NCBI GenBank assembly: GCA_020796225.1
Contig: CM036765.1
Span: 32,640,066-32,704,065 of the forward strand
DNA from: Arion vulgaris
Taxonomy: Eukaryota; Mollusca; Gastropoda; Stylommatophora; Arionidae
Length of the DNA stretch: 64,000 bases
Direction of reading: 5' to 3'
The position numbers were made by a program, and so were the translations under genes. Positions 50,137 through 60,149 of the stretch are shown piece by piece. The notes beneath the pieces were generated by a model. The model made no database searches. It had not been told where the DNA came from and was given only the letters and a program-made list of their open reading frames with translations. Every line of letters starts with the position of its first letter. Within the stretch, counting starts at the first letter, position 1.

Positions 50137-50390
50137 TGCCTGAGTGGTTACCAGGGTCCATATTTGGGGTGCAAAGAATGGAACCACTGTTACCTGCCAT
50201 GCATGTCGTAGGCGGCGACTAAGGAGCTTTGGCTGAAATCGGATGCACGTGTCCTAAATGTGTAGAAGTATATGTGTTTATGGGCCTACCAAACCAATAT
50301 GCAGCGTTTACACGTTCTTGGCAAAGATCAAACATATCACAAAGAGTGATTAAAATTGCTCGTAAAGAACGAACGCAAAGAAGAAGAAGA
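50137..50390 (+). mobile_element. SINE-like element F3, plus copy
   Basis: Plus orientation, head TGCCTGAGTGGTTACCAGGG, tail AAAGAAGAAGAAG. AGCTTGAAAGC at 50126-50136 and 50391-50401 is an 11-bp target duplication. It lies 248 bp from the opposite-strand F3 copy. Confidence 0.92.
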
Positions 50391-50480
50391 AGCTTGAAAG
50401 CAAGAAAAACATGAGCAAACGCTGAAGTCGTCACAGAAACACACTTGCCAAATAATCGTCTGTAAAGACGGGGAAAAAAC

Positions 50481-50880
50481 ATGCCCTACTCAGGCAAACA
50501 AAACGTGTTGTTGGCAATGAGAGAGCAGACAGACAGGCTGGCTGGCTCTACCATCATATCAGAGGGCCAGCCAAAGGATAGATCTGATATTTTGAACGCC
50601 CTCATAGAGTGTGGCCGCGAAGAAGATTTTCATTTAAACCAATCCACGTCAACTACTAGATTGCAGGAGCTGGGTTTGAAGATAGGAGTAGCAAGAAAAG
50701 AACAGCATAACAGGTACATGAGTAGGCCCATCAATAAAAATCGAACTGGTACAGTCAGTCGCTGGAGGTTGTTGGAGATATTGCGAAGGAGATCGGAGCA
50801 TCTATGGATATGTCCGCAGTGCAATGAAGATATTCCGAACTGAAACTGAAACAAAACGTGTAATATTAGACAACAATAAA
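50481..50880 (+). pseudogene. Retroelement C-terminal relic, one 120-codon frame
   Basis: Encodes DRSDILNALIECGREEDFHL, RLQELGLKIGVARKEQHNRY, NKNRTGTVSRWRLLEILRRR and LWICPQCNEDIPN. It resembles 32370-32612. The CPQC pair could be a zinc-binding remnant. The start at 50481 is only the first ATG in the frame; I think this is the 3' end of a retroelement, not a host gene. Confidence 0.5.
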
Positions 50881-51036
50881 ATCACATTTTGTTAATAACA
50901 AGTGTAAAGAAATCAAGAATGCAGAAGTGGATAGACATATTGGTCTTGGAGAAGAACACATGAACGACTGCTGTAAAAGAGCATAAATGAAAACAATATT
51001 AAAGCATTAAAACAGTTAATTGTTTTTGAGCATGTT

Positions 51037-51320
51037 AAAGGGAGGTAATATACAATATCTGGTATACTGAGTTCAAGGGAGATAACAGATAATATCCAGT
51101 CTACTGAGTTGAAGGAGATAACAGAAGGGAGGTAACAGAGAATATCTATCTAGAATACTGAGTTAAGAGATAACAGAAGGGAGCTAACAGACAATATCTA
51201 GAATACTGAGCTGAAGGGAGGTAACAGAGAATATCTAAAATACTGAGTTGAAGGGAGGTAACAGAGAATATCTAGAATACTTAGTCGAAGGGAGGTATCA
51301 GAGAATATCTAGAATACTGC
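51037..51320. repeat. Degenerate tandem repeat of about 36-40 bp
   Basis: About seven irregular units built on GGGAGGTAACAGAGAATATC, TAGAATACTGAGTTGAA. Unit lengths vary through small deletions. Confidence 0.85.
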
Positions 51321-51471
51321 AATGTCATAAATGACAAAATGTTTATACAAGTTAATCATCAACGACTAATTATTATGATTATTTGTGGTCATATTTCATT
51401 CCTCAGTAAAACCCACACTTCTTGTTTGTTCAATTTACACGTTCTTGTGGCCTAAATGTTGGACTTTCACG

Positions 51472-51530
51472 AAAGGAGTTAATTCTTATTTTCATGTTTG
51501 TTGGCCTACACGCTCTGATATAATAGCATT
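51472..51530 (+). repeat. Element F5, 5' fragment
   Basis: Carries GAAAGGAGTTAATTCTTATT and TTGGCCTACACGCTCTGATA and then stops before the rest of the F5 sequence. Confidence 0.7.
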
Positions 51531-51790
51531 CCCAGATTTTCATTAGAAACGTTTGTATGTAGTCGTCCAGAAGTTTTTTTTTAATTTGTCACTCCTGTTT
51601 TTCGTTTGCTTGATAAAGGCCTTCTTGGTCGAAACGTTGCTGTATTTTGTCATTGTTTTTGTAAAATAACGATTTATCAATACGAAACTTATCACAGACT
51701 CGTGGAACCTAGCTAATAATGTTATAAAATAACTAAAATAGCGTTGACGTTATGGAATGTGATATTTACCATTCGTACATTATAATTATT

Positions 51791-51976
51791 GGGCCAGTCC
51801 CGGAAGTACTGCAATACCGGGTCGACCCGCGACGAGAGCGGAGCAAGCTCCGGGCATCTCATCTAATTCCAAAAATCAGTTTAATATCGTAGTGACCCAA
51901 TGGGCCACGTATCAGATATTAAGCTGATAAGAACAGATACTACACTTTGATCTTAGCCAAAAGGCCGAGAAGCGAT
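51791..51976 (-). ncRNA. U2: U2 spliceosomal snRNA
   Basis: Read on the minus strand from 51976. The 5' end ATCGCTTCTCGGCCTTTTGG and GGCTAAGATCAAAGTGTAGT match U2; the branch-point recognition element GTAGTA sits at nt 34-39. TATCTGTTCTTATCAGC continues stem II. The Sm site GATTTTTGG, stem III GGAGCTTGCTCC and the stem IV loop TATTGCAGTACTTCC are all present. Length is about 186 nt. U2 base-pairs with intron branch points in the spliceosome. No decay is seen, and GCATGCAAAG about 30 nt upstream is octamer-like. The 3' end is an estimate. It could be a faithful retro-copy, but no poly(A) follows. Confidence 0.95.
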
Positions 51977-52317
51977 GACCATTACTCTCTCAAACTTTGC
52001 ATGCCATGACATTTATCTTGCTCTATTTTATGAGTATAGTTCATTTACTTAGAAAAAGAAAATTACTTGCCGATATTTATTAGTCTTCAGCTTATTTCAT
52101 GTCTACAATGTCTATTTGACGTATAAATATACATAAATTAAATTTCAGTCCTTTTACAACAATACATTATTTCCCAAGAAAAGGAAGTTTGTTGTAAATA
52201 CAAGTATTTTTCTTGTAGTGATTGTTAACCTTGGACAAATAAACTACAGTTGTCTACACCTTTTCTTTGTGGGCGATAAATCAATAAAAGTTTGTAATAT
52301 TTAAAAAAAAAATATAA
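51977..52317. other. U2 upstream flank
   Basis: It should carry the proximal sequence element about 55 bp before U2. I cannot identify it with confidence because the element differs between phyla. The rest is AT-rich with nothing recognised. Confidence 0.4.
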
Positions 52318-52532
52318 AAAGTTCGCCTTAGGTTGAAAGGGCGTGCCTCGGCTCAAAGAGGCTTTAATCCCCTAATAAACAAACAAACAAACAAGGAGTT
52401 AATTCTTATTTTTCATGTTTGTTGGCCTACACGCTCTGATATAACCAATAAAGGTTCGCCTTAGGTTGAAAGGGCGTGCCTCGGCTTAAAGAGACTTTAA
52501 TCCCCTAATAAACAAACAAACAAACAAACTAT
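52318..52532 (+). repeat. Two F5 elements in tandem
   Basis: A 5'-truncated copy (about 52318-52395, ending in CCCCTAATAAACAAACAAAC) is directly followed by a full copy (52396-52532) starting GGAGTTAATTCTTATTTTTC. Both have (AAAC)n tails, which suggests insertion into a tail. Confidence 0.8.
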
Positions 52533-52679
52533 CATAAATCAAATAAAATGACATGAAAATATATTTACTACAATCTTCAATTGCTCGTGACAAGGACGTT
52601 GACTTCATTGAAATTTCAGGTCAGACAAGCCCAAGCATCTTCTTAGATCGAAATTATTTCGGATATACATGACCTACAT

Positions 52680-53040
52680 ATTACAGATGAACCAGCGCAA
52701 CGTGTACACTTTCTCGGTTCAAACTATACAGTTCATAAAGAGTGGGTGGCGTCTGTGGCTTAGGGGTTAATGACTCGGTCTATTAGCCTCGACGTTCTGA
52801 GTTCGAATCACGCTGCGGACAATTTGGTTGCAAATTGTTTCGTGTGATTTTAACAAAGGACGATGACGCCGTCCGTTCAGAAAGAAATAGCAAACTACTG
52901 AACGTAATAATGCCTTGAAAAATCACAAACAGCGTTACAAAGCTGGGGTTGATTCGCAAAGTCCTGTAAAGGATATGCAATTAACTTTTCATAAAGAGTA
53001 GTCAATTTGGTTGATAGAACGAACAGAAAGAAGAAGAAGT
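52680..53040 (+). mobile_element. F3-type element containing a nested tRNA-SINE
   Basis: The outer element shows CAACGTGTACACTTTCTCGG before and AGAACGAACAGAAAGAAGAA after the insertion. The inner SINE, 52744-52987, has A box TGGCTTAGGGGTTAATG and B box TGAGTTCGAATCAC. TTCATAAAGAGT at 52732-52743 and 52988-52999 is the 12-bp target duplication. Confidence 0.85.
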
Positions 53041-54530
53041 AAAATTTGTCAATTGGACATGAGGAACAAGATTTTAAAAAGGGACATATTTTGTGTGCAC
53101 ATTTCATTTTCGTTTGATACATTTACCAATTTCAATGTATAATTTTTTTTTTTTTTGTCACACGAAAGCAAATGTGTGTATGAGCATAAGAAAGAATAGA
53201 ATAATGATACAGGTAAAGAAAAGTTGGTTGGGAAGGGAAAACGGGTGGAATTTAATATGTAGACTGATGCCAGTTTTTGTTTTTATGTTCTTGAATTCAC
53301 CTTGTATGAAATATGGTTTCACGTATACTTCATTCCTGTTTCATTCTGTTTAAACTCTGTTTCCCCTCTATTTGATTCATCATTTCTTATTCCAACAGTC
53401 ATTATCTTGTTCTGCTATGGTCTCTGTGACATGGTTATATGTGTACCACTTAAGACCACGTTTGTACGTGGTAACGACATGACCTCCCCCAAAAAATGTA
53501 CAGGCCAAACAGTCATTTTTATAAATAACACAAAACAGAGGTTACCGTTCTTTCTGCCAAATGTTTTTCTCTGTCATGTCCAGAGAGCACTGGCCTGTTC
53601 CAGGAACATTCTCTGGCACAGAGATTGTCCTACAGACAATCTTTACCTTGAGACTCACCTTCTCCATTTTGTGCACAAACGTGAACATGTTTGACGACAA
53701 AATTTGCTGTCCACGTCACAACCAAAACACATTGTTATTGTTTGATACTCTTTCCCGCAATATAAGAAAGCTTCCGGGGATGTATACGAAAGACTAGTTT
53801 TCCCACCCTGTCTCACAAAAACCAAAGTTTACTTTGCGCAAGGTTGGGGTATGTTTTTAGAACATAAAATACAATACAGATATTTTCATTTTCTTAACTT
53901 TATTGACACTTTACTTGTGAATATTGTATCATATTATTACCTTCTCGACAAGAAAGTGAAATATTATGACTTTTATGATGTGCTTGGTTGGCGCCCTTCA
54001 GATGACACGGATTTGTTGATCGTTTGTCTAAGATTTGGGTTTAAGAGAATAATAATAAGGTCGAGGTTCCAGTGGTTTGTGAACAGTGAAAGCTACTTGT
54101 CACCGTGTGTTGCTTGCTCTGTAATTTACTCTATATAAACTGAATGAAGTAAACAATTAGTTCCGACATCAACACAATGGTTGCTGTGGCGCAGTGTGTA
54201 GGAATAGTGACGCTCTCACCAAGGATGCAGTCCAATTTGCGTACGTCATTCTGCCACGCCCACTTTTGATCAGAAATGGAGGAATGGAATCTCAAAATTG
54301 TCTGTATCGATCAGTGATAAACTGACATATGTAGCAGGAAGCGCCCTGTCGTTGATTTAGTTCTTGAATTTTTATTTGTAAGTATCATTTATGAATAATC
54401 TGTTACCCATGCCAGTTGGTGATCTTTACAACTGGTCTACCAGAACGAATACCACAATACGATTATTATTCGTCAGAAGGTAGAGGAGACAGTTAAAATA
54501 CACATAACCAAATAATGTCGCTCTTTGTGT
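53041..54530. other. Unique sequence with no recognised gene
   Basis: About 1.5 kb with several overlapping open frames of 78-130 codons (for example 53302-53694 plus). They have no repeats, motifs or splice context I can recognise. Codon content looks like translated AT-rich noncoding DNA. Confidence 0.5.
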
Positions 54531-54534
54531 TCTC

Positions 54535-55040
54535 ATATCATTATCCAATAGCTTGTTCTCTACTACAGTCTTTCAAAATTATTTTCACAGTCCAGCTGAC
54601 ACGTTTCTGTCGCTAGCATCCTCTAATCATCAGTCACATCGTGAATTTATTTTATCCGATATTGTTCTCAAATAGTGGCTAAATACAGCAGTAGAATACT
54701 TAAGATGGCTAGGGCATGTGAGAAGAATGGACAATTGCCATCTATCAAAACAAATGTTGTTATGTGAACTTTCGGAGGGGAAGAGGCACCAAGACAGACC
54801 ACTGCTTAAATATAAGGATGTCTGCAAGGCTTCAATGAAGAACTTTTCTTTTTGGTCGCAGCAAATGGGGAAAACTGGCAGATGACAGAGTTGTGTGGAA
54901 AGCGACATTGCTCGAGGGCGCAGTCTTTTGAAAAGAGACTTAGGGATGAGCTGAAAGACAGGAGAGAAAAGCGAGAACTCAGAAGATGTCACAGTAAAAC
55001 AATTGCCAATTGATCGTCTGTAAAGACCAAAAAAGGCCAG
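54535..55040. pseudogene. Two LINE 3' relics
   Basis: 54535-54665 resembles on the minus strand the end of the 43262/62385 family (DVTDD-like, CATCAGTCACATCGTGAAT). 54690-55040 on the plus strand encodes LRWLGHVRRMDNCHLSKQML, CELSEGKRHQDRPLLKYKDV and CKASMKN, then frameshifts. It is the same family as 49440-50480. Confidence 0.7.
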
Positions 55041-55277
55041 ATATACTGACTAAAAATATGTGCATTCCTTAGTTCTGTATTCTTAGAATGTTGACTAACT
55101 ATAGCACCATCTCTAGATTTGTATTCTTAGAGTTATGACTAAACATTGTGATTCCTCCTACCGTCGTAAGCAACTACATGTACCAGCTCTACATCAACAT
55201 GTGCAGATTGCTTATAACCGGCGACTATTGCTTCTCATGCTGTGTTGAAACGTTAGGCAAAACTAGAATGTTTGTTT

Positions 55278-55835
55278 AATAATAATTCCTCTCGTACTGT
55301 TATACGTTACATAAGGCCTGCAAGTAATTTCTCCATACCGCTCTATCCTGGGCAACTCGCTCAATCTCCTCCATGGAATTGAGACCAATATTTCTTGCCT
55401 CTCCAGCAAAGTTCGTTTCAGGGTCTCCTTAGGTCGACCTCTCTTTCTTGAACCCTTTGTATCTCACTTCAATGTCTGCTTTGATATTCGTTGAGCATTT
55501 CTCCTCAAGGTGTGACCAACATATTTCCATCTTCTCTTTCTTATAACAGTTGTCACTAGTGGTTGACCAGACATTTCTCCTCAAGGTGTGACCAACATAT
55601 TTCCATCTTCTCTTTCTTATAACAGTTGTCACTAGTGGTTGACCAGACATTTCTCCTCAAGGTGTGTCCAACATATTTCCATCTTCTCTTTCTTATAACA
55701 TTTGTCACTAGTGGTTGACCAGACATTTCTCCTCAAGGTGTGTCCAACATATTTCCATCTTCTCTTTCTTATAACAGTTGTCACTAGTGGTTGACCAGAC
55801 ATTTCTCTGATTTCATCACTTTCAGAATTGTTTTT
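55278..55835 (-). pseudogene. LINE 3' relic with 76-bp quadruplication
   Basis: The same family as 26140-27900 and 32705-33300. The minus-strand end is (TAATAA)n at 55278, with RNI/SSMEEI-like and KRRWKYVGHTLRRN. The segment coding SGQPLVTTVIRKRRWKYVG is repeated four times. Confidence 0.9.
55496..55799. repeat. 76-bp tandem repeat, four copies, in LINE coding sequence
   Basis: Copies begin CATTTCTCCTCAAGGTGTG at 55496, 55572, 55648 and 55724. The length is not a multiple of three, so the LINE frame is broken at each junction. The amplification therefore happened in a dead copy. Confidence 0.95.
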
Positions 55836-55854
55836 TCTTCCAAGATTCATAGAA

Positions 55855-55990
55855 TTTGTGTCGGTGCTATTGCGTTCGTGCTTTGTGCAATACTCTCGAC
55901 AGGGGGCGTGGCATTTCTATGGAGAGCGACGGAGTCATAGGGGTTTTAAAAACCAGGTGCAATGAAGGCAATCCTTCGTCTGTGGACATG
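55855..55990 (+). mobile_element. SINE family F4 body fragment
   Basis: GTTCGTGCTTTGTGCAATAC, GGCGTGGCATTTCT and GTGCAATGAAGGCAATCCTT match the body of 31820-32058. The head is missing. The following 55991-56510 shows nothing recognisable. Confidence 0.7.
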
Positions 55991-56511
55991 AGCAAATGAA
56001 GAGATTGGTAGAACACTTACAGAACTTTTTAATAAGTCAGTTCTACTAGATATAAACCATTCACATGAGCAATGCTTCCAACCACTAAACAAATCCTCAA
56101 GACAACAAACAAAGACATTTTACTCAGCATATCGGTCATGATTAATAATGTTTAAAATGTCTGTATACATATTGTCAACCCTAACTCCAACGATAACAAA
56201 ACCAAACTTCAATGAGAAATTATAGCACCACATGTTCGTTCCAAATCAAATCGAATAAATTTTCAAACCATATTTCAGAACACCATCTTGTACACAAGAT
56301 CATAAAGCTATCTTTCCTATCAGAAACAATAATTTATTTAAGTGCACCGTGTGCTGGATGATATCAGAAAGATTGTTCTATTTAGAGTTGAGAGACATGA
56401 AACACATTATGTGCAACACAGTAATAACTTGCATTCACTTGTATGCCGTCTCTGTGGCGTGAGAGAAATGAAACACATTATATGAAACACAGTAATAACT
56501 TGCATTTACTT

Positions 56512-57630
56512 GCAGGCCGTCTCTGTGGCGTAGCGGTTAGGTGCTCACCTCTTGCAGGCCGTCTCTGTGGCGTAGCGGTTAGGTGCTCACCTCTTGCAGG
56601 CCGTCTCTGTGGCGTAGCGGTTAGGTGCTCACCTCTTGCAGGTCGTCTCTGTGGCGTAGCGGTTAGGTGCTCACCTCTTGCAGGTCGTCTCTGTGGCGTA
56701 GCGGTTAGGTGCTCACCTCTTGCAGGTCGTCTCTGTGGCGTAGCGGTTAGGTGCTCACCTCTTGCAGGCCGTCTCTGTGGCGTAGAGGTTAGGTGCTCAC
56801 CTCTTGCAGGCCGTCTCTGTGGCGTAGAGGTTAGGTGTTCACCTCTTGCAGGTCGTCTCTGTGGCGTAGCGGTTAGGTGCTCACCTCTTGCAGGTCGTCT
56901 CTGTGGCGTAGAGGTTAGGTGCTCACCTCTTGCAGGCCGTCTCTGTGGCGTAGCGGTTAGGTGCTCACCTCTTGCAGGCCGTCTCTGTGGCGTAGAGGTT
57001 AGGTGCTCACCTCTTGCAGGCCGTCTCTGTGGCGTAGAGGTTAGGTGCTCACCTCTTGCAGGTCGTCTCTGTGGCGTAGAGGTTAGGTGCTCACCTCTTG
57101 CAGGCCGTCTCTGTGGCGTAGAGGTTAGGTGCTCACCTCTTGCAGGCCGTCTCTGTGGCGTAGCGGTTAGGTGCTCACCTCTTGCAGGCCGTCTCTGTGG
57201 CGTAGCGGTTAGAGTCTGTGGCGTAGCGGTTAGAGTCTGTGGCGTAGCGGTTAGGTGCTCACCTCTTGCAGGCCGTCTCTGTGGCGTAGCGGTTAGGTGC
57301 TCACCTCTTGCAGGCCGTCTCTGTGGCGTAGCGGTTAGGTGCTCACCTCTTGCAGGCCGTCTCTGTGGCGTAGCGGTTAGGTGCTCACCTCTTGCAGGCC
57401 GTCTCTGTGGCGTAGCGGTTAGGTGCTCACCTCTTGCAGGCCGTCTCTGTGGTGTAGCGGTTAGGTGCTCACCTCTTGCAGGTCGTCTCTGTGGCGTAGC
57501 GGTTAGGTGCTCACCTCTTGCAGGCCGTCTCTGTGGCGTAGCGGTTAGGTGCTCACCTCTTGCAGGTCGTCTCTGTGGCGTAGCGGTTAGAGTCTGTGGC
57601 GTAGAGGTTAGGTGCTCACCTCTTGTTCCA
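56512..57630 (+). repeat. 42-bp array of SINE polymerase III A boxes
   Basis: About 27 tandem cores of CTCTGTGGCGTAGCGGTTAG in a 42-bp unit that ends GTGCTCACCTCTTGCAGGC. The core contains TGGCGTAGCGG, a perfect A-box fit (TGGCNNAGTGG class); variants have GTAGAGG. At 57205-57245 and 57590 shortened 21-bp units occur. 42 bp is a multiple of three, so a 458-codon frame stays open (LAGRLCGVAVRCSP); I judge it an artefact. The last unit runs straight into the F7 SINE. Confidence 0.95.
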
Positions 57631-57820
57631 AAGGTACTTAGTTCGCTTCCTCGTGGAGATATTTTTCCAGATATCCCTGATCTCAGTGTAGGTGAGATCG
57701 AGTTCCTAGTTCTATCGGAGACAGACGATAAAGCATGTTTCCATGTTCAAGTTGAGCACGTAAAAGAACAGGTGGTAGTTCAAAATCGAGAAGAGCAGGC
57801 TGGAATTCAGCTGCCCTGAC
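57600..57820 (+). mobile_element. SINE family F7, source of the 42-bp array
   Basis: The last array unit continues with TTCCAAAGGTACTTAGTTCG, a B-box-like word, then CTCGTGGAGATATTTTTCCA, CCCTGATCTCAGTG and GAGACAGACGATAAAGC. This is the normal F7 order, as seen at 34140-34350 and 41905. The array therefore grew from this SINE's own head. Confidence 0.8.
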
Positions 57821-58270
57821 TAAATTCATTAGACAAGTTTAAAAAAATTAAATTCCCTCAAAATATCTTTACCATTTTCTAAATTACATCAGAGACCCTC
57901 GGTAGTGCTATGGAGTTCGTGCTCTGCCGCTGAGATCTTCCTGTGTAAGAAAGAGATAGGAGCACACACAGTTACTCACCAAAGTGCAATGATGATGGTC
58001 CAATCAATCAATCAGTTCACTTGTAGACATATCACAATATGAAATTTGATCGAAGAACAAGACTATCAATGTGTCTGGTTTATTCAATAGAAAGCAGTGG
58101 CAACATTATTCACATACGTCTAGTTGAATATATATACAATATATATATCATTTTAGTGGTTTCTAAATTGTATATTTCCACTTGTTATATCTGTGCCGTT
58201 TATGCGCATTATCTACTATATAACACATTTCTGTTCATTAAAGATATTTTTATTACATTTTCTTCCTGCT

Positions 58271-58367
58271 CGCTCTCTTCTCTCTCTCTCTCTCTCTTTC
58301 TTTTCTTTCTTTCTCTTCTCTCTTTTCTCTTCTCTCTCTTTCTCTTCTCTTTCTTTCTCTTCTCTCT

Positions 58368-58413
<46 letters not shown>

Positions 58414-58449
58414 TTCTCTCTCTCTCTTCTCTCTCTCTCTCTCTCTCTC

Positions 58450-58489
<40 letters not shown>

Positions 58490-58490
58490 A
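58271..58490. repeat. Long (CT)n tract
   Basis: About 220 bp of CT and CTTT-interrupted sequence. Open frames through it (S/L or E/R rich) are artefacts. Confidence 0.97.
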
Positions 58491-58837
58491 CTATAAAAAT
58501 ACAGGGTGTTCAAGATAAAAGCAGCCCCATTGAAAAATCAAAAGTTGTCAGGTATACATTACGTTTTGTCTATTTACTATTTAAACCGGTTCTGACTAGC
58601 TCGTCCTTTCGTCACATTTGTTCATCGCCCCTTCCCGTACTATAACTACACACCATCATAAAAAGACTCGCTCATTTGACCTATACTACGTCATAATTGA
58701 ACCATCTCATTTGATAAACATATGCCAGACTGGCTCCCTTGACGAGGCTGCTTTTATCTTTAACACCCTGTTTCATTCTGAAAATGAGCAATTGCTATAG
58801 AACTAACAACATTTATAATTTTTAATCCATAATATTA
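58491..58837. other. Unique spacer
   Basis: Between the CT tract and the 30-bp repeat. Nothing recognised. Confidence 0.45.
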
Positions 58838-58955
58838 GGTGTCCACATACAATCGAGACAGAAGTTTGGTGTCCACATACTATCTAGACAGAAGTCTGGT
58901 GTCCACATACTATCTAGACAGAAGTTTGGTGTCCACATACTATCCAGACATAAGA
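58838..58955. repeat. 30-bp tandem repeat, four units
   Basis: GGTGTCCACATACTATCTAG plus ACAGAAGTTT, with single-base differences between units. Confidence 0.93.
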
Positions 58956-58982
58956 TTGCTTCTTGACAACTAACTAGGCAAC

Positions 58983-59171
58983 ATGAGACTACAACGTTTT
59001 GAAAGACGTAAGAAAATTAATAACCAATTAGATGACAACGAATCACGAGAGGATAGCAGCACTCAATCCTATTCATCTGCACGTTTGCGCTTGCACGTCG
59101 TCCAGCCAGGAAAATATGTTGCCTGGGGCAATCTAGGCTCTTTGGATGGGTCAGTTTCATGTCTATATTAG
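58983..59171 (+). other. Orphan 62-codon open frame
   Basis: Begins MRLQRFERRKKINNQLDDNE in an AACATGA context, then a Ser-rich stretch and HVVQPGKYVAWGNLG. It reads more like protein than the surrounding DNA, but I recognise no family. It runs into the first unit of the 52-bp array. It may be a broken exon or a transposon remnant. Confidence 0.25.
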
Positions 59172-60085
59172 CAAACGTCCATACACTTATTACAGCTAAA
59201 GTCTAGTTTCATGTCTATATTAGCAAACGTGCATACACTTATTACAACTATAGTCTAGTTTCATGTCTATATTAGCAAACGTCCATACACGTATTATATC
59301 TATAGTCTAGTTTCATGTCTATATTAGCAAACGTGCATACACTTATTACAGCTATAGTCTAGTTTCATGTCTATATTAGCAAACGTGCATACACTTATTA
59401 CAGCTATAGTCTAGTTTCATGTCTATACTAGCAAACGTGCATACATTTATTACAGCTATAGTCTAGTTTCATGTCTATATTAGCAAACGTGCATACACTT
59501 ATTACAACTATAGTCTAGTTTCATGTCTATATTAGCAAACGTCCATACACTTATTACAACTAAAGTCTAGTTTCATGTCTATATTAGCAAACGTCCATAC
59601 ACTTATTACAACTAAAGTCTAGTTTCATGTCTATATTAGCAAACGTGCATACACTTATTACAACTATAGTCTAGTTTCATGTCTATATTAGCAAACGTCC
59701 ATACACGTATTATATCTATAGTCTAGTTTCATGTCTATATTAGCAAACGTGCATACACTTATTACAGCTATAGTCTAGTTTCATGTCTATACTAGCAAAC
59801 GTGCATACATTTATTACAGCTATAGTCTAGTTTCATGTCTATATTAGCAAACGTGCATACACTTATTACAACTATAGTCTAGTTTCATGTCTATATTAGC
59901 AAACGTCCATACACTTATTACAGCTAAAGTCTAGTTTCATGTCTATATTAGCAAACGTGCATACACTTATTACAGCTATAGTCTAGTTTCATGTCTATAT
60001 TAGCAAACGTGCATACATTTATTACAGCTATAGTCTAGTTTCATGTCTATACTAGCAAACGTCCAAACACGTATTACACGTGTAA
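59146..60085. repeat. 52-bp minisatellite array H
   Basis: About 18 units of 52 bp (TTTCATGTCTATATTAGCAA, ACGTGCATACACTTATTACA, GCTATAGTCTAG). A block with CGTATTATATCTATAG and TACTAGCAAACG recurs at about 59290-59460 and 59700-59820, so higher-order duplication occurred. Confidence 0.95.
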
Positions 60086-60149
60086 TTAACATGAAAAGAT
60101 AGAATAACTAATGCAGCAGTGCCTGATGAGTCACCCCATATATAACCAC

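Larger units (their letters stand above)
49440..50480 (+). pseudogene. LINE relic split by two SINEs
   Basis: The plus strand encodes YGSETWTVYSRHERRR-like, FQCLRKMIQIGSTTTWA, then after the first SINE GHVRRMENC-like and CELSEEKRFQ, and after the second the decayed 3' end (TCGTCTGTAAAGAC, also at 55013). Removing the SINEs restores the usual order YGSETW, CLR, GH--RM. A related relic is at 54690-55040. Confidence 0.75.

Noticed and set aside
53302..53694. 130-codon plus-strand frame as a gene
   Set aside because: No motif, no start context or splice support, and overlapping frames of similar length suggest chance.
56443..57819. 458-codon frame with LAGRLCGVAVRCSP repeats
   Set aside because: It is the translation of repeated SINE A boxes; the reading frame has no meaning for a Pol III element.
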